Positions 8,422 through 17,673 of a DNA stretch of 64,000 bases are shown here, one piece after another. Both the position numbers and the translations under genes were made by a program. Source of the stretch: Streptomyces sp. GESEQ-35 (GTDB lineage: Bacteria; Actinomycetota; Actinomycetes; Streptomycetales; Streptomycetaceae); NCBI RefSeq assembly GCF_017948485.1, contig NZ_JAFFSX010000034.1:1-64000 (forward strand), given 5' to 3'. Numbering within the stretch: the first letter of the stretch is position 1; each line of letters begins with the position of its first letter. A model generated the notes under the pieces. The model was not told the DNA's origin. It searched no databases and saw nothing but the letters and a program-made list of their open reading frames with translations.

Positions 8422-9692
8422 GGCGCGTCGTCGATGATGGACTGGGCGGCCTTCTGCCCTTCCTCCTGCGCCTGGGCGATGTCGCCGTCGAAGACCGCCC
8501 GGTTGATCATTTTGACCCAGGGCCCGTTGCTGTCGTTGAACAGCGCGTTCTCGACCGTGCTGTACGGCGTACGGCCCTTCTCCATCGCCTCGCCGAGCAC
8601 CTTGTACCGGGGATCGAGCGGGGTGTAGATCTTGTCGATCAGATCGGTGCGTACCGGAACGATGCCGTTGTCCGCGAGGACCGTCTGCGCCTGCTCGCCG
8701 GTCGTCCACTTGATGAACTCCTGTGCCTGCTCCTTGTTCTTCGCGTTCTTGGTGACGGCGATCTCGTCGCCGCCCGCGAAGGAGGCCGAGCCGCCGTTCT
8801 TGCCGGGCAGCGGAGCGACGCCGTAGTCGACTTTGTCGTCCTTGTTGAGGACCTGCACGAAGAAGGCGCCGAGCGGGGTCATGCCCAGCTTGCCGCTCTG
8901 GAACGCGGCGGGCTGGTTGGTTCCCGCATCGGTCCTGGACTGGGCCGGCATCGTGCCGTCGGTGTACAGCGTCCGGTAGAAGGTGAGGGCGTCGGTGACC
9001 TCGGGTGTGTCGAACAGGGCCTTCTTGCCGTCGGGGCTGAGCACATCGCCGCCGCTGGCCCAGATGTGCGGCGTGAACTCGAAGACCTGGCAGCCGCCGC
9101 ACTGCCCGGCGATGGCATACCCGTAGGTGCCGTTGCCCAGCGCGCGGATCTTCTTCGCGGCAGAGACGATCTCCGCGTAGTTCGTCGGGGGCTTGTCCGG
9201 GTCGAGACCGGCCTTCCTGAACAGGCCCTTGTTGTAGAAGAGGACGGACGCTTCAGCGGTGAACGGCAGCGCGTACGTACGGTCGTTGTACGTGGCGAGC
9301 CTGCGGTGGGCCGCGCTCAGGCCGTCCTTGTACGGCAGCTCGTTCGCCAGCTCCGTGATGTCGTCGAGTACGCCGGTGGAGGCGAAGTACGGCAGATACA
9401 CGAGGTCGATGGAGGCGACGTCGGGTCCGGAACCGCCCGCGGCCGCGGTGCCGAACTTCTGGACGAAGTTGGCCTGGGGGACGACGGTCACTTTCACCTT
9501 CGTGTCATGGTCCTTGTTCCAGGCGTCCGCGACGAGGCTGATGAAGCCCTTCTGGCTGTCGCGGGCCCACAGGGTGATGGTTCCCGAGTCGGAACCCGAG
9601 TCCGAGTCCGAGCCCGAGCCGCCGCACGCGGTGGCGAGCAGCGCCACGGACGTCAGCAGCACACCCGCTGCCCTTGCTCTGCTGGTTCTCAT
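8418..9692 (-). CDS. Extracellular sugar-binding lipoprotein of ABC importer
   Basis: A 424-residue family-1 solute-binding protein. The signal peptide ends in the lipobox LLATAC (Cys23), followed by a Gly/Ser/Asp-rich linker and the mature start TITLWARDSQ. Mid-protein motifs such as YALPFTAEASVLFYNKGLFRKAGL and FAGGDEIAVTKNAKNKEQAQEFIKW are standard for sugar-binding members. It is membrane-anchored outside the cell and delivers substrate to the two permeases. It lies 35 bp after the GH127 gene, so uptake and intracellular hydrolysis are co-expressed. Confidence 0.93.
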   Translation of the reverse strand: MRTSRARAAGVLLTSVALLATACGGSGSDSDSGSDSGTITLWARDSQKGFISLVADAWNKDHDTKVKVTVVPQANFVQKFGTAAAGGSGPDVASIDLVYLPYFASTGVLDDITELANELPYKDGLSAAHRRLATYNDRTYALPFTAEASVLFYNKGLFRKAGLDPDKPPTNYAEIVSAAKKIRALGNGTYGYAIAGQCGGCQVFEFTPHIWASGGDVLSPDGKKALFDTPEVTDALTFYRTLYTDGTMPAQSRTDAGTNQPAAFQSGKLGMTPLGAFFVQVLNKDDKVDYGVAPLPGKNGGSASFAGGDEIAVTKNAKNKEQAQEFIKWTTGEQAQTVLADNGIVPVRTDLIDKIYTPLDPRYKVLGEAMEKGRTPYSTVENALFNDSNGPWVKMINRAVFDGDIAQAQEEGQKAAQSIIDDAP

Positions 9693-9727
9693 GACTGGCG
9701 GTCCTTAAGAGGTGGTGGGGGTCGCCT

Positions 9728-11731
9728 TCAGCTCGTGGGCAGCCAGACGCGCATGCTGCCGTCCTCGCGGTTGGCCCAGGCGTAGTAGGGGATGGCGGTC
9801 AGTTCGAGAGGTGGGTCCGTGGGGGTTTCCTTGGGACCGGTGGCTGGAGCCGTGCGGTACGGCCACCAGCCGCCGTGTCCGGCGGGGCGGGACCGCAGCC
9901 AGCCGGAGCCGATCACGGTGGTGACCCCGCCCAGCAGGTCGGGGCGGTGCTGGACGGTCAGTCCCGCAGTGGGGTCGAGCACGATGTCGTCCAGGCCGGG
10001 AGCACCGGGCTGGTCCACCTGCTCCAGGCAGTGGACGAGCGGGCCGCGTTCGACGGCCACGCAGCCCCGCACGGCGTCGACCCTGGGGTCGGCCTCGGTG
10101 AGCCGCGGCTCCATGCCGAGGTTCAGGACGACCGTGTCGCCGGGCTGCCACGCGCGGCGGATCCGCAGCCAGCCGTCCTGCGACACCTGGTCGGCGGGCT
10201 TGGCCCCGACCTCCAGCGTGTACTGCTCGCACCAGTGCGGCACCCGCAGCGACAGGGTCCACTCCCCGGTGCCCGCCTCGTCGACGGTCACCGCGATGCG
10301 GCCCTGCCAGGGGTAGTCGGTGTTCACCCGGACCGCGACCCGGCCGCCGTCGGTGAGTCCGCCGTACGAGCCGGTGGCGTACTGGTGCAGTTGTAGACCG
10401 TCGGCGTCGGTGGTGGCCAGGTAGTGGGGCAGGCTCGCGAGCAGCCGCATGACATTGGGCGGGCAGCAGGCGCAGGTGAACCACGGGGTGCGGCGCGCTG
10501 AGTTGTCCCCGCCCTGGGACTCGTAACCGTCGCGCACCTGGAGCGGGTTGACGTACAGCCAGCGCAGTCCGTCCAGGGAGACTCCGGCCAGGAAGCCGTT
10601 GAAGAGCGTGCGCTCGATCAGGTCCGAGTAGCGGGTCTCGCCGGTGAGCAGGGCCATCCGCCAGTTCCACTGGATCGAGGCGACGGCCGCGCAGGTCTCG
10701 CAGTACGCACGCTCGTTGGGCAGTTCGTACGGGTCGCCGAAGTCCTCCGACTCGTGGTGGGCGCCGAGGCCGCCGGTGAGATGCGTCTTGGTGGTGGTCA
10801 TCGCCTCCCACAGCCGCTCCATCGCGGCGCGCAGTTCCGGCTCGCCGGTCTCGGCGGCCACGTCGGCGACACCGGCCAGCAGATAGAGCTGTCGTACGAC
10901 ATGGCCGGTCACGGTCTCGGCCTCCCGCACCGGGATGTGGTCCTGGCAGTACGCGGGGCCCGGGGCGACGGCGTGTGCGTCGCCCAGCATGGGGCGCCCG
11001 TCGCGCAGCAGGCCGTGCCCGCGCCGGTCGACGAAGTACCCGGCCAGGTCCAGATAGCGCCGCTCGCCGGTCTCCCGGTAGAGCTCCACCAGGGCGGTCT
11101 CGATCTCGGGGTGCCCGGGGATGCCGTCGACGGGCTTGCCGGGGCCGAAGGTGTCGTCGATGTGGTCGGCGAAGCGGCGGGCGACGGTGAGGAGATCCTC
11201 GCGTCCGGTGGCCCGGTGGTGGGCGACGGCGGCCTGGATGAGGTGGCCCGCGCAGTACAGCTCGTGGCCCCAGCGCAGCTCGACGAAGCGAAGTGTGGGT
11301 CTGACCACCTGGTAGTAGCTCTGAAGGTAGCCGTCGTCCTGCTGGGCTTCGGCCAGCAGGCGGATCATCCGGTCCATGTCCTCGGCCTGCGCGAACTCCT
11401 CCTTCCGGTCCGTGTCCGCCAGCTGCCAGGAGGCGGCCTCCAGCCACTTGGTCACATCGGTGTCGAGGAAGGGCAGCTCGCCCCGGTACTCGCCGGTCGC
11501 CGTTCCGGCGGCCAGCCGGAGGTTGTGCAGATTGCCGACGGAGTCCAGCAGGGCCGGGCCCTGGGGGATGCTCACCTCGGCGTTGACGCGTCGGCGCTCG
11601 TGCCAGAAACCGCCGGTGACGCGGGCGGACTCGGCCGGCCGCAGCGCGACCTGTGCCCGGTCACCGAGCCGGACGGGGCCCAGTGCGGGGGTGGGGGCGG
11701 GGGGCGGCCCCGGGGACGGAGGGAGAGACAT
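9728..11731 (-). CDS. GH127 beta-L-arabinofuranosidase (DUF1680)
   Basis: A 667-residue enzyme of glycoside hydrolase family 127, whose characterised members release beta-L-arabinofuranose using a zinc-bound cysteine nucleophile. The two metal/nucleophile regions are visible: CETC at about residue 343 and TCACCPP at about residue 418, close to the Cys340 and Cys417/418 positions of the Bifidobacterium HypBA1 enzyme. The (alpha/alpha)6 barrel region runs from about 30 to 450 and beta-sandwich sequence follows. There is no signal peptide, so it acts inside the cell on imported oligosaccharide. The ribosome binding site AGGGAGC precedes ATG 11731. It is the first gene of the uptake operon. Confidence 0.92.
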   Translation of the reverse strand: MSLPPSPGPPPAPTPALGPVRLGDRAQVALRPAESARVTGGFWHERRRVNAEVSIPQGPALLDSVGNLHNLRLAAGTATGEYRGELPFLDTDVTKWLEAASWQLADTDRKEEFAQAEDMDRMIRLLAEAQQDDGYLQSYYQVVRPTLRFVELRWGHELYCAGHLIQAAVAHHRATGREDLLTVARRFADHIDDTFGPGKPVDGIPGHPEIETALVELYRETGERRYLDLAGYFVDRRGHGLLRDGRPMLGDAHAVAPGPAYCQDHIPVREAETVTGHVVRQLYLLAGVADVAAETGEPELRAAMERLWEAMTTTKTHLTGGLGAHHESEDFGDPYELPNERAYCETCAAVASIQWNWRMALLTGETRYSDLIERTLFNGFLAGVSLDGLRWLYVNPLQVRDGYESQGGDNSARRTPWFTCACCPPNVMRLLASLPHYLATTDADGLQLHQYATGSYGGLTDGGRVAVRVNTDYPWQGRIAVTVDEAGTGEWTLSLRVPHWCEQYTLEVGAKPADQVSQDGWLRIRRAWQPGDTVVLNLGMEPRLTEADPRVDAVRGCVAVERGPLVHCLEQVDQPGAPGLDDIVLDPTAGLTVQHRPDLLGGVTTVIGSGWLRSRPAGHGGWWPYRTAPATGPKETPTDPPLELTAIPYYAWANREDGSMRVWLPTS

Positions 11732-12270
11732 GGACGTGCTCCCTGGGTGACGAGAATATCCGGGTTATTTATCTACATTCGCCTACAGACTGCTCCGTAT
11801 CGTCGCGCCATGCGAGGTGCGGGGGTCTAGAGGTGCGGGGGCCTATGGGGCGTGGCGGCACCGGTGACGGCGCGCCGGTGGCGAGAACGCCGGTGCGCCG
11901 AGGGCGGGCGTGGAGCACTCTCTCGCGCCGGGGAGGCGGACGCCGTCCCGCTCGCGAGTGCGCGTGAGCCGCCTGCGGGGTGGGTGTTCCGGCCCCGGCC
12001 GTCGCTGCCCGGCGCGGTGGCCGGTTCGCACGGGGAGCGGCGAGGCGGGCGCCGGGAGCCGGAAGGCCGGCGAGGCGGGAGCCGGAAGACCGGCGAGGCG
12101 GGAGCCGGAAGACCGGCGAGGCGGAGTCGGCGTGGTCGGGTGGTGTCTGGTCCTGCCACGTCGGGCGGCGGAGTTCCCGGATCGCGGGATCTCGATGCCT
12201 GGTGCACTTTGGCCGGATATGGTGGTTGGAGCCTACAGAGCGCGACCCGACGGCTGCGGGGTGAGCGACG
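11732..12270. other. Divergent intergenic region, about 540 bp
   Basis: It contains the promoter region of the GH127 operon (AT-rich stretch 11752-11785, including GGTTATTTATCTAC), a GC-rich middle with 23-bp tandem repeats (listed separately), and the upstream region of the SpoIIE-type gene. No gene-like frame with a domain or ribosome binding site was found; open frames here are high-GC background. Confidence 0.55.
12054..12122. repeat. Tandem repeat, 23-bp unit, three copies
   Basis: Three head-to-tail 23-bp copies occupy 12054-12076, 12077-12099 and 12100-12122. The first has one substitution; the second and third are identical. A shortened copy precedes them at about 12032-12046 and a partial one follows. 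Each unit contains GCCGGAAGACCGGC, itself a near dyad. Spacing equals unit length with no spacers, so it is not a CRISPR. Likely slippage, possibly a hairpin-forming region upstream of the signalling gene. Confidence 0.85.
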
Positions 12271-14724
12271 ATGGCACATCACGACAGGGCTGTTGTTGCC
12301 ACGCCCTTTGATCACGGTTCCTCGGCCGACATGGCCACGGCCACCGTGAGCCGGCAAGGCATCGTGACGAGCTGGAGCGAGGGCGCTCGGCGCCTGCTGG
12401 GCCACCCCGCCACGGAGGTCGTGGGCGGCCTCGTCACCGATTTGCTCGCCGTGGACCCCTCGGACGCCGCCTGGGCGGGACTGGCCGGGGCGGAGGCGTG
12501 GAGCGGGACAGCCGCCGTCCGCCATCGGGACGGTCGCCGGCTCGATCTCGGTGTGCGCGCCTTCCCGTCGCTGGACGGCGAGGGCAAGGCCAGCGGATTC
12601 GTCATGGCCTTCGCACCGGACCCGGTCGGGAACGGCGGCTACCGAGGGACGCTGGAGCGGTCGTTCACCCAGGCCCCGGTCGCCATGGCCATGTTCGACA
12701 CCGAGCTGCGGTACCAGTGGCTCAACGACATCACCTGCGACATGATCGGCACCGGAAAGGCGCAGCTGCGCGGACGGCGGTACGCGGACACGGTGCCCGA
12801 CGACGACGCCGGACGCGGATTCCTGCGACACCTGCGCCAAGTCGCCGAGACCGGGACACCGACGCGCTACGACGACATCGTCGCCGGACGTGCCTGGAAC
12901 ATCGAGATGTGGCCGGTCAAGGATCCCTCGGGCCGGGTACGCGGCGTCGGCACCGCCTCGTTCGACAGCAGCGAACAGCAATGGGCGCGGCAGCGGCTGG
13001 CTCTGCTGAACGAGGCCGGCACCAGCATCGGCACCACCCTGGACGTGGTGCGCACCGCCCAGGAACTGACCGAGCTGGTCGTGCCGCGGCTCGCCGACTT
13101 CGTCAGCGTGGACCTGCTCGACTCGGTCCTAGAGGGGGAGGAACCGACGGCGGAACTCATCGACGCGGCCGTCGTCCTGCGCCGGGTCGCGCACCGGTCC
13201 GCCGTCGAGGGTGTCCCCGAGGCCGCCGTCGAGCTGGGCGCGGTCGACACCTACCCGGCGTACTCACCGCCCGCCCGCTGTCTGGCCGCCGGCCGCTCCC
13301 TGCTGAGCGGGCTGGAGGATCCCGATTTCGTCCGGTGGATCGAGGGCGACGACGTCAGGACCGGCAACGTCAGGGGCGCGGGTGTCCACTCGGGCATGGC
13401 CGTACCGTTGCGCGCCCGCGGGATCACCCTCGGGGTGGCCGTCTTCTGGCGCCGACTGCGTCCGGAACCCTTCCGGCCGGACGACCTGGTCCTCGCCGAG
13501 GAACTCGCCGGCCGGGCCGCCGTCTGCGTGGACAACGCGCGGCGCTACACCCGCGAATACACCACCGCGCTCACGCTACAGCGCAGCCTGCTGCCTCGGG
13601 GACTTCCCGGGCAGGCGGCCGTCGAGGCCGCCTTCCGCTATCTGCCGGCGGGCTCCCGGGCCGATGCGGGGGGCGACTGGTTCGACCTGATCCCGTTGTC
13701 CGGAACCCGGGTCGCCCTCGTCGTCGGCGATGTGGTCGGCCACGGTGTCCGTGCCGCCGCCACCATGGGGAGCCTCCGTACGGCCGTCCGGACCCTCGCC
13801 GACGTCGACCTGCCGCCCGACGAACTCCTCACTCACCTCGATGACCTGGTCACTCACCTCGCCCCCGACGACGCCACGACCGCCCGCGACGAACAGGACA
13901 CCGACGGGATCAGCGCCACCTGCCTGTACGCCGTCTACGACCCCGTCTCCCGCCGCTGCACCTTCGCCAGCGCCGGGCACCCTCCACCCAGCGTCCTCCA
14001 CCCCGACGGCACCGTCGTCACCGTCAGCCTCTCCCCGGGCCCCCCGCTGGGCGTGGGCGGCCTGCCCTTCGAGGCCACCGAACTGGAACTGCCCGAAGGC
14101 AGCCTGATCGCCCTCTACACCGACGGCCTCCTCGAAGCCCGCGGCCGCGACATCGACGTGGGCCTCGCCCGGCTGCGCCAGACCCTGGCCTGCCCCTCCC
14201 CCTCGCTCGAGGTCACCTGCGACACCCTGATCGATTCGCTGCTGCCGGCCGCCCCCGCCCTTCGGCCGGGAGCCCCCGCTCACATCCCCCGCCCTGCCGA
14301 CGACGTCGCCCTGCTCGTCGCGCGCACCCGGGCCCTGCACACCGACCAGGTCGCCACCTGGGGCCTGCCCCCCGATCCGGAGATCGTCGCCGACGCCCGG
14401 CTCCAGGCCTCCCGCCAGCTCCAGGCCTGGGGGCTGGAGGAAGCGGCGTTCGTCACCGAACTGGTGGTGAGCGAACTGGTCACCAACGCCATCCGATACG
14501 GCGCCGTCCCCATCCAGCTCAGGCTGATCCGCGACCGCACCCTGATCTGCGAGGTCTCCGACGGCAACAGCGCCGCTCCTCATCTGCGCCGCGCCCGCAC
14601 CTTCGACGAGGGCGGGCGCGGGCTCCTCCTGGTCTCCCAGCTCACCCAGGGCTGGGGCACCCGCCAGACCACCGGCGGCAAGACCATCTGGGCCGAGCAG
14701 CTCCTGCCGACGAGCCACTCATGA
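12271..14724 (+). CDS. PAS-GAF-SpoIIE phosphatase-HATPase signalling protein
   Basis: An 817-residue multi-domain regulator. In order: a PAS-like domain (about 20-105), a second PAS (about 128-235, QAPVAMAMFDTELRYQWLND), GAF (about 245-430), a PP2C/SpoIIE phosphatase (about 432-690, with DAGGDWFDLIPL, VVGDVVGHG and YTDGLLEARG), and a C-terminal HATPase_c of the RsbW/anti-sigma type (about 695-815, VVSELVTNAIRYG and GGRGLLLVSQL). Such Streptomyces proteins act in partner-switching control of sigma factors by dephosphorylating anti-anti-sigma factors, while the HATPase can act as kinase or anti-sigma. No sigma or STAS gene is adjacent. It is followed 22 bp later by a LacI-like sensor gene. Substrate unknown. 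Confidence 0.92.
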   Translation: MAHHDRAVVATPFDHGSSADMATATVSRQGIVTSWSEGARRLLGHPATEVVGGLVTDLLAVDPSDAAWAGLAGAEAWSGTAAVRHRDGRRLDLGVRAFPSLDGEGKASGFVMAFAPDPVGNGGYRGTLERSFTQAPVAMAMFDTELRYQWLNDITCDMIGTGKAQLRGRRYADTVPDDDAGRGFLRHLRQVAETGTPTRYDDIVAGRAWNIEMWPVKDPSGRVRGVGTASFDSSEQQWARQRLALLNEAGTSIGTTLDVVRTAQELTELVVPRLADFVSVDLLDSVLEGEEPTAELIDAAVVLRRVAHRSAVEGVPEAAVELGAVDTYPAYSPPARCLAAGRSLLSGLEDPDFVRWIEGDDVRTGNVRGAGVHSGMAVPLRARGITLGVAVFWRRLRPEPFRPDDLVLAEELAGRAAVCVDNARRYTREYTTALTLQRSLLPRGLPGQAAVEAAFRYLPAGSRADAGGDWFDLIPLSGTRVALVVGDVVGHGVRAAATMGSLRTAVRTLADVDLPPDELLTHLDDLVTHLAPDDATTARDEQDTDGISATCLYAVYDPVSRRCTFASAGHPPPSVLHPDGTVVTVSLSPGPPLGVGGLPFEATELELPEGSLIALYTDGLLEARGRDIDVGLARLRQTLACPSPSLEVTCDTLIDSLLPAAPALRPGAPAHIPRPADDVALLVARTRALHTDQVATWGLPPDPEIVADARLQASRQLQAWGLEEAAFVTELVVSELVTNAIRYGAVPIQLRLIRDRTLICEVSDGNSAAPHLRRARTFDEGGRGLLLVSQLTQGWGTRQTTGGKTIWAEQLLPTSHS

Positions 14725-14746
14725 CGAACTACGCACGAGGAGACCG

Positions 14747-15643
14747 GTGAACACCGACGCCACCAAGGAGACTCCGCCGACCGGCCGGAGCCGCGCGCTC
14801 GGACTCGTCTTCCCGCCGGCCGGCGACCGCTACACGGGGATGCAGCTGGACTTCGTCGGCCGCGTGGCCGAGGCGGCCCAGGCATACGACTACGACGTGC
14901 TGCTCACCACCGGCAGGGAGGTCGGCGACGCCCCGTTCCAGCGGATCCTGGCCGGACACCGGTTGGACGGCCTGATCCTGATGGAGATCCGGTTGGAGGA
15001 CGCCCGCGCCGTCCACCTCACCGAGCTGGGCTTCCCCTTTGTCGCCATCGGACAGCCCGGCCTGGAGAAGACCTGGTGGGTGGACCTGGACTGGGTTGCC
15101 CTCGGCCGTGCCTGCGTACGGCACCTGGCCGACCTGGGCCACAGCAGGATCGCCTTCGTCAACCGGTCGGAACAGCTCTTCAAGGCCGGGTACGAGTCCG
15201 CGCACCGTGGGCTCGAAGGGTTCGACCAAGGTGTGGAGGAGCTGGGGCTCACCGGACGCGCGTACCTCTGCGGGGACGACGCCGCCGCGGGCGAGACGTG
15301 CCTTGAGCGGATCCTGCTGGAGGACCCCGCCACCACCGCGCTGGTGACCCTGAACGAGGCGTCCCTGGGCGGCGTGTACCGCGGGCTGACCCGCGCCGGT
15401 CGCGTCGTACCGCGCGACTTCTCGGTTGTCGGCCTGTCGGCAGGGCCCTGGGCGGAATCGGTGACCCCGCCGCTCACCGCGGTCGACGAGCCGGTCGGCG
15501 AGATCTGCCGGGCCGCCGTCGAGCTGCTGATGGAGCAGCTGGACACGCCCGACGCCGCTCCCCGGCACGTCATGCTGAGACCGCTGGTCTCCATCCGCTC
15601 CAGTACCGGCCCCTGCCACTCGGTACCGGGTGCCGATTTCTGA
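14747..15643 (+). CDS. LacI-type sugar-sensor domain protein lacking the HTH
   Basis: A 298-residue protein beginning GTG 14747 after a good ribosome binding site (CGAGGAGA). Only about 16 residues precede the first strand of the periplasmic-binding-like domain (ALGLVFPPAGDRYTGMQLDFVGRVAEAA). The 55-60-residue LacI helix-turn-helix and hinge are absent. The rest is normal: RLDGLILMEI, DLGHSRIAFVNRS, DPATTALVTLNEASLGGVYRGL and PPLTAVDEPVGEICRAAVELL. Either the DNA-binding part was lost or the protein is a cytoplasmic ligand sensor, perhaps a partner of the signalling protein whose gene ends 22 bp upstream. A start further upstream would overlap that gene and adds no HTH-like text. Confidence 0.85.
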   Translation: MNTDATKETPPTGRSRALGLVFPPAGDRYTGMQLDFVGRVAEAAQAYDYDVLLTTGREVGDAPFQRILAGHRLDGLILMEIRLEDARAVHLTELGFPFVAIGQPGLEKTWWVDLDWVALGRACVRHLADLGHSRIAFVNRSEQLFKAGYESAHRGLEGFDQGVEELGLTGRAYLCGDDAAAGETCLERILLEDPATTALVTLNEASLGGVYRGLTRAGRVVPRDFSVVGLSAGPWAESVTPPLTAVDEPVGEICRAAVELLMEQLDTPDAAPRHVMLRPLVSIRSSTGPCHSVPGADF

Positions 15644-15819
15644 GCCGAGCAGGCCCGCACACCACACCCGATCTCGTTGAGCACGATCTCGCACCCGGGG
15701 AACGGGTGGTGCCGTCGGTTTTCAGCTCGTGCTCGCCGATCGGGACGGCGGCACGCGCGTGTTCGGCCGGCTCGCATGCCTCGACGACGGGGACTCATCA
15801 CCGCGGCTCCCCCGCGTGG

Positions 15820-16581
15820 TCAGCCGCGCAGGAAATACAGGACGGTCATGATCACGGCGGTGGACAGAATGACGCCCCGCAGCAGCCGGGCGGGGAGACG
15901 GCGGGCGAGGTGGGCGCCGGCGTAGCCTCCGGCCACCGCGCCGACCAGCATGGAAATGAGGACGAGCGGAGCGCTCAGGGTGTCCGAGGCGATGAGGAAC
16001 AGCACGGTCGCGCTGAGATAGATGGCGGCGAGCTGCGCGATCCGCATCGGATTGCTGACCGCGGCGTCGAGACCGAGGCCGATGCTCCACAAGGCCATCA
16101 TCATGATGCCTACGGCACCGCCGAAGTAACCGCCGTACACGGCGAGGAGGAACTGGCCGATCAGGACGGCGCGGGAACTCATGCCGACCGAGCGGCCGAG
16201 CGCGGTGTTCAACGCTTGCGAGAGGCGCCGTCCGAAGGCGAGGATCACCGTGGCGAAGGCGAGCAGCCACGGCGCCGCGGCGTCGAACGACGATGCCGGC
16301 AGCGCCAGGAGCAGACCGCCGCCGACTCCGCCGCCGATCACACTGACCGCTGTCAGCGACTTCGTGGACGTCGTCCCGACCGGGGCGAGTTCGCGTCGGT
16401 AGACCCACGCGCCGGCCACGGCCCCGGGCACGAGGGCGACACGGGACAACGCGTTCGCCGTCACCGGCGACAGGCCCAGTGCCACCAGGACGGGCAGCGC
16501 CACGAACGTGCCCCCGCCACCGATGGCGTTCAGCGCTCCGGCGGCGGCACCGGCCAGCAGGACAAGCAGTATCTCGGACAC
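15820..16581 (-). CDS. TSUP-family (TauE/SafE) membrane transporter
   Basis: A 253-residue membrane protein with about eight helices, starting at GTG 16581 (VSEILLVLLAGAAAGALNAIGGGGTF). The two family repeats carry the usual glycine-rich turns: NAIGGGGTFVALPVLVALGLSP near the start and GGYFGGAVGIMMMALWSIGLGL mid-protein. Members export or import sulfite, sulfoacetate or other small organosulfur anions. The substrate here is unknown. It is divergent from a LysR regulator across an 83-bp gap holding a perfect dyad, so LysR control is likely. Confidence 0.9.
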   Translation of the reverse strand: MSEILLVLLAGAAAGALNAIGGGGTFVALPVLVALGLSPVTANALSRVALVPGAVAGAWVYRRELAPVGTTSTKSLTAVSVIGGGVGGGLLLALPASSFDAAAPWLLAFATVILAFGRRLSQALNTALGRSVGMSSRAVLIGQFLLAVYGGYFGGAVGIMMMALWSIGLGLDAAVSNPMRIAQLAAIYLSATVLFLIASDTLSAPLVLISMLVGAVAGGYAGAHLARRLPARLLRGVILSTAVIMTVLYFLRG

Positions 16582-16632
16582 ACGGCGAGCATCACCCCGT
16601 GGGAAGGGAGTCCACAATGCGTAATCGACGGA

Positions 16633-16649
16633 CCCAGCCTTAGGCTGGG
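16633..16649. promoter_or_regulatory. Perfect 17-bp dyad between TSUP and LysR genes
   Basis: CCCAGCCTTAGGCTGGG is a perfect inverted repeat (7-bp arms around TTA). It is 15 bp before the LysR start and 51 bp before the TSUP start. Its position fits the operator of the LysR regulator controlling the divergent transporter gene. A transcriptional hairpin is the alternative. Confidence 0.55.
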
Positions 16650-16664
16650 CCATAGGCTGATGCG

Positions 16665-17615
16665 GTGCGTTATGACTTGGACGACCTGCGGCTCTTTGTG
16701 CACATCGTGACGGAGGGCTCGATCACGGCGGGCGCTCACCAGATGCACCTGAGCCTGCCTTCGGCCAGCGCCAGGGTGCGCTCGCTGGAGCTGCACGCCG
16801 GTGTACCGCTGCTGATCCGCGGCCGGCGGGGCGTGCGGCCCACGCCGGCGGGGACGACCCTGGCCCGCCACGCACGCGACGTGCTCGCCCGGACCGCGCG
16901 GCTCGAAAGCGCCGTCGCGAGCTACACGCGGTCCCCGACCGCTCCGCTGACCCTGCTGGGCGGCGGCTCCGCGATGCATGGGCTCGTGCCGCGGGCCCTG
17001 GTCTCGTTCCTCCGCGCACACCCGGACGTCGACGTCACGGTGTCCGAGAGCCGCACCCCGCACACGGTACGGATGCTCGCGGACGGTGAGGCGGATCTGG
17101 GGGTCGTCCTCGACGACGAGGCCCGCGACCGCGGCCTGCCGATGGAACCCCTCGGCGACGACTCCCTGGTCGTGATCGGCCAGGCCGGAGGGATCCTCGA
17201 CGGGCGGACCGCACTGACCTACGGCGAGGTCGCCGAGCACCCTCTCGTCGGGCTCGACGCCGACTCCTCGCTGCGCCGCTGGATCGAGAAGCACCTCGGG
17301 CCACACGCTCCGGTGGTGCGCTACCGCACCACCGTCGCCGACCTCAACGTCGTCGTCGCACTCGCTGCCGCCGGCGTTGGACTCGCCGTAGTGCCGCGTC
17401 GCGCCATCGACCGCCACCAGCCACTCGACATGTGCGAGCTCCAGGAACCCTGGGCCCGCCGCCACCATTTGCTGGCCTGGGGCGTCAAGGACCGAGCCTC
17501 ACCGACGGCCACCGCGGCCCTCGCCCATCACCTGCGCCAAGCGGCACTGTCCGAACCTTCCTCCCACGACGCACTCGAAGACTCCGCCGGCCGGCCGCCC
17601 TTCCCTGACAGCTGA
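16665..17615 (+). CDS. LysR-family transcriptional regulator
   Basis: A 316-residue regulator starting GTG 16665. The winged HTH is at residues 1-60 (DLDDLRLFVHIVTEGSITAGAHQMHLSLPSASARVRSLELHAGVPLLIRG...GVRPTPAG). A LysR substrate-binding domain follows at about 90-295. It is divergent from the TSUP transporter gene, the usual arrangement for a LysR controlling its neighbour. The effector may be the anion carried by that transporter. It ends next to a convergent IclR gene with a hairpin between. Confidence 0.92.
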   Translation: MRYDLDDLRLFVHIVTEGSITAGAHQMHLSLPSASARVRSLELHAGVPLLIRGRRGVRPTPAGTTLARHARDVLARTARLESAVASYTRSPTAPLTLLGGGSAMHGLVPRALVSFLRAHPDVDVTVSESRTPHTVRMLADGEADLGVVLDDEARDRGLPMEPLGDDSLVVIGQAGGILDGRTALTYGEVAEHPLVGLDADSSLRRWIEKHLGPHAPVVRYRTTVADLNVVVALAAAGVGLAVVPRRAIDRHQPLDMCELQEPWARRHHLLAWGVKDRASPTATAALAHHLRQAALSEPSSHDALEDSAGRPPFPDS

Positions 17616-17673
17616 CCGTTTCGCTCCGCATGGTTCCTGATGAACGCGGCGAACTGACACACCCCCACGAACA

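Noticed and set aside
8422..9102. Upstream part of the permease frame (possible 530-residue fusion)
   Set aside because: It lies inside the binding-protein gene in another frame. The ATGA overlap and the family's usual length place the true start at 8421.
9705..11447. 580-codon minus-strand frame overlapping GH127
   Set aside because: Same strand, different frame from GH127; Arg/Pro-rich with no domain, typical out-of-frame reading.
12054..12122. Possible CRISPR array
   Set aside because: Repeats are contiguous with no spacers and no cas genes are present.
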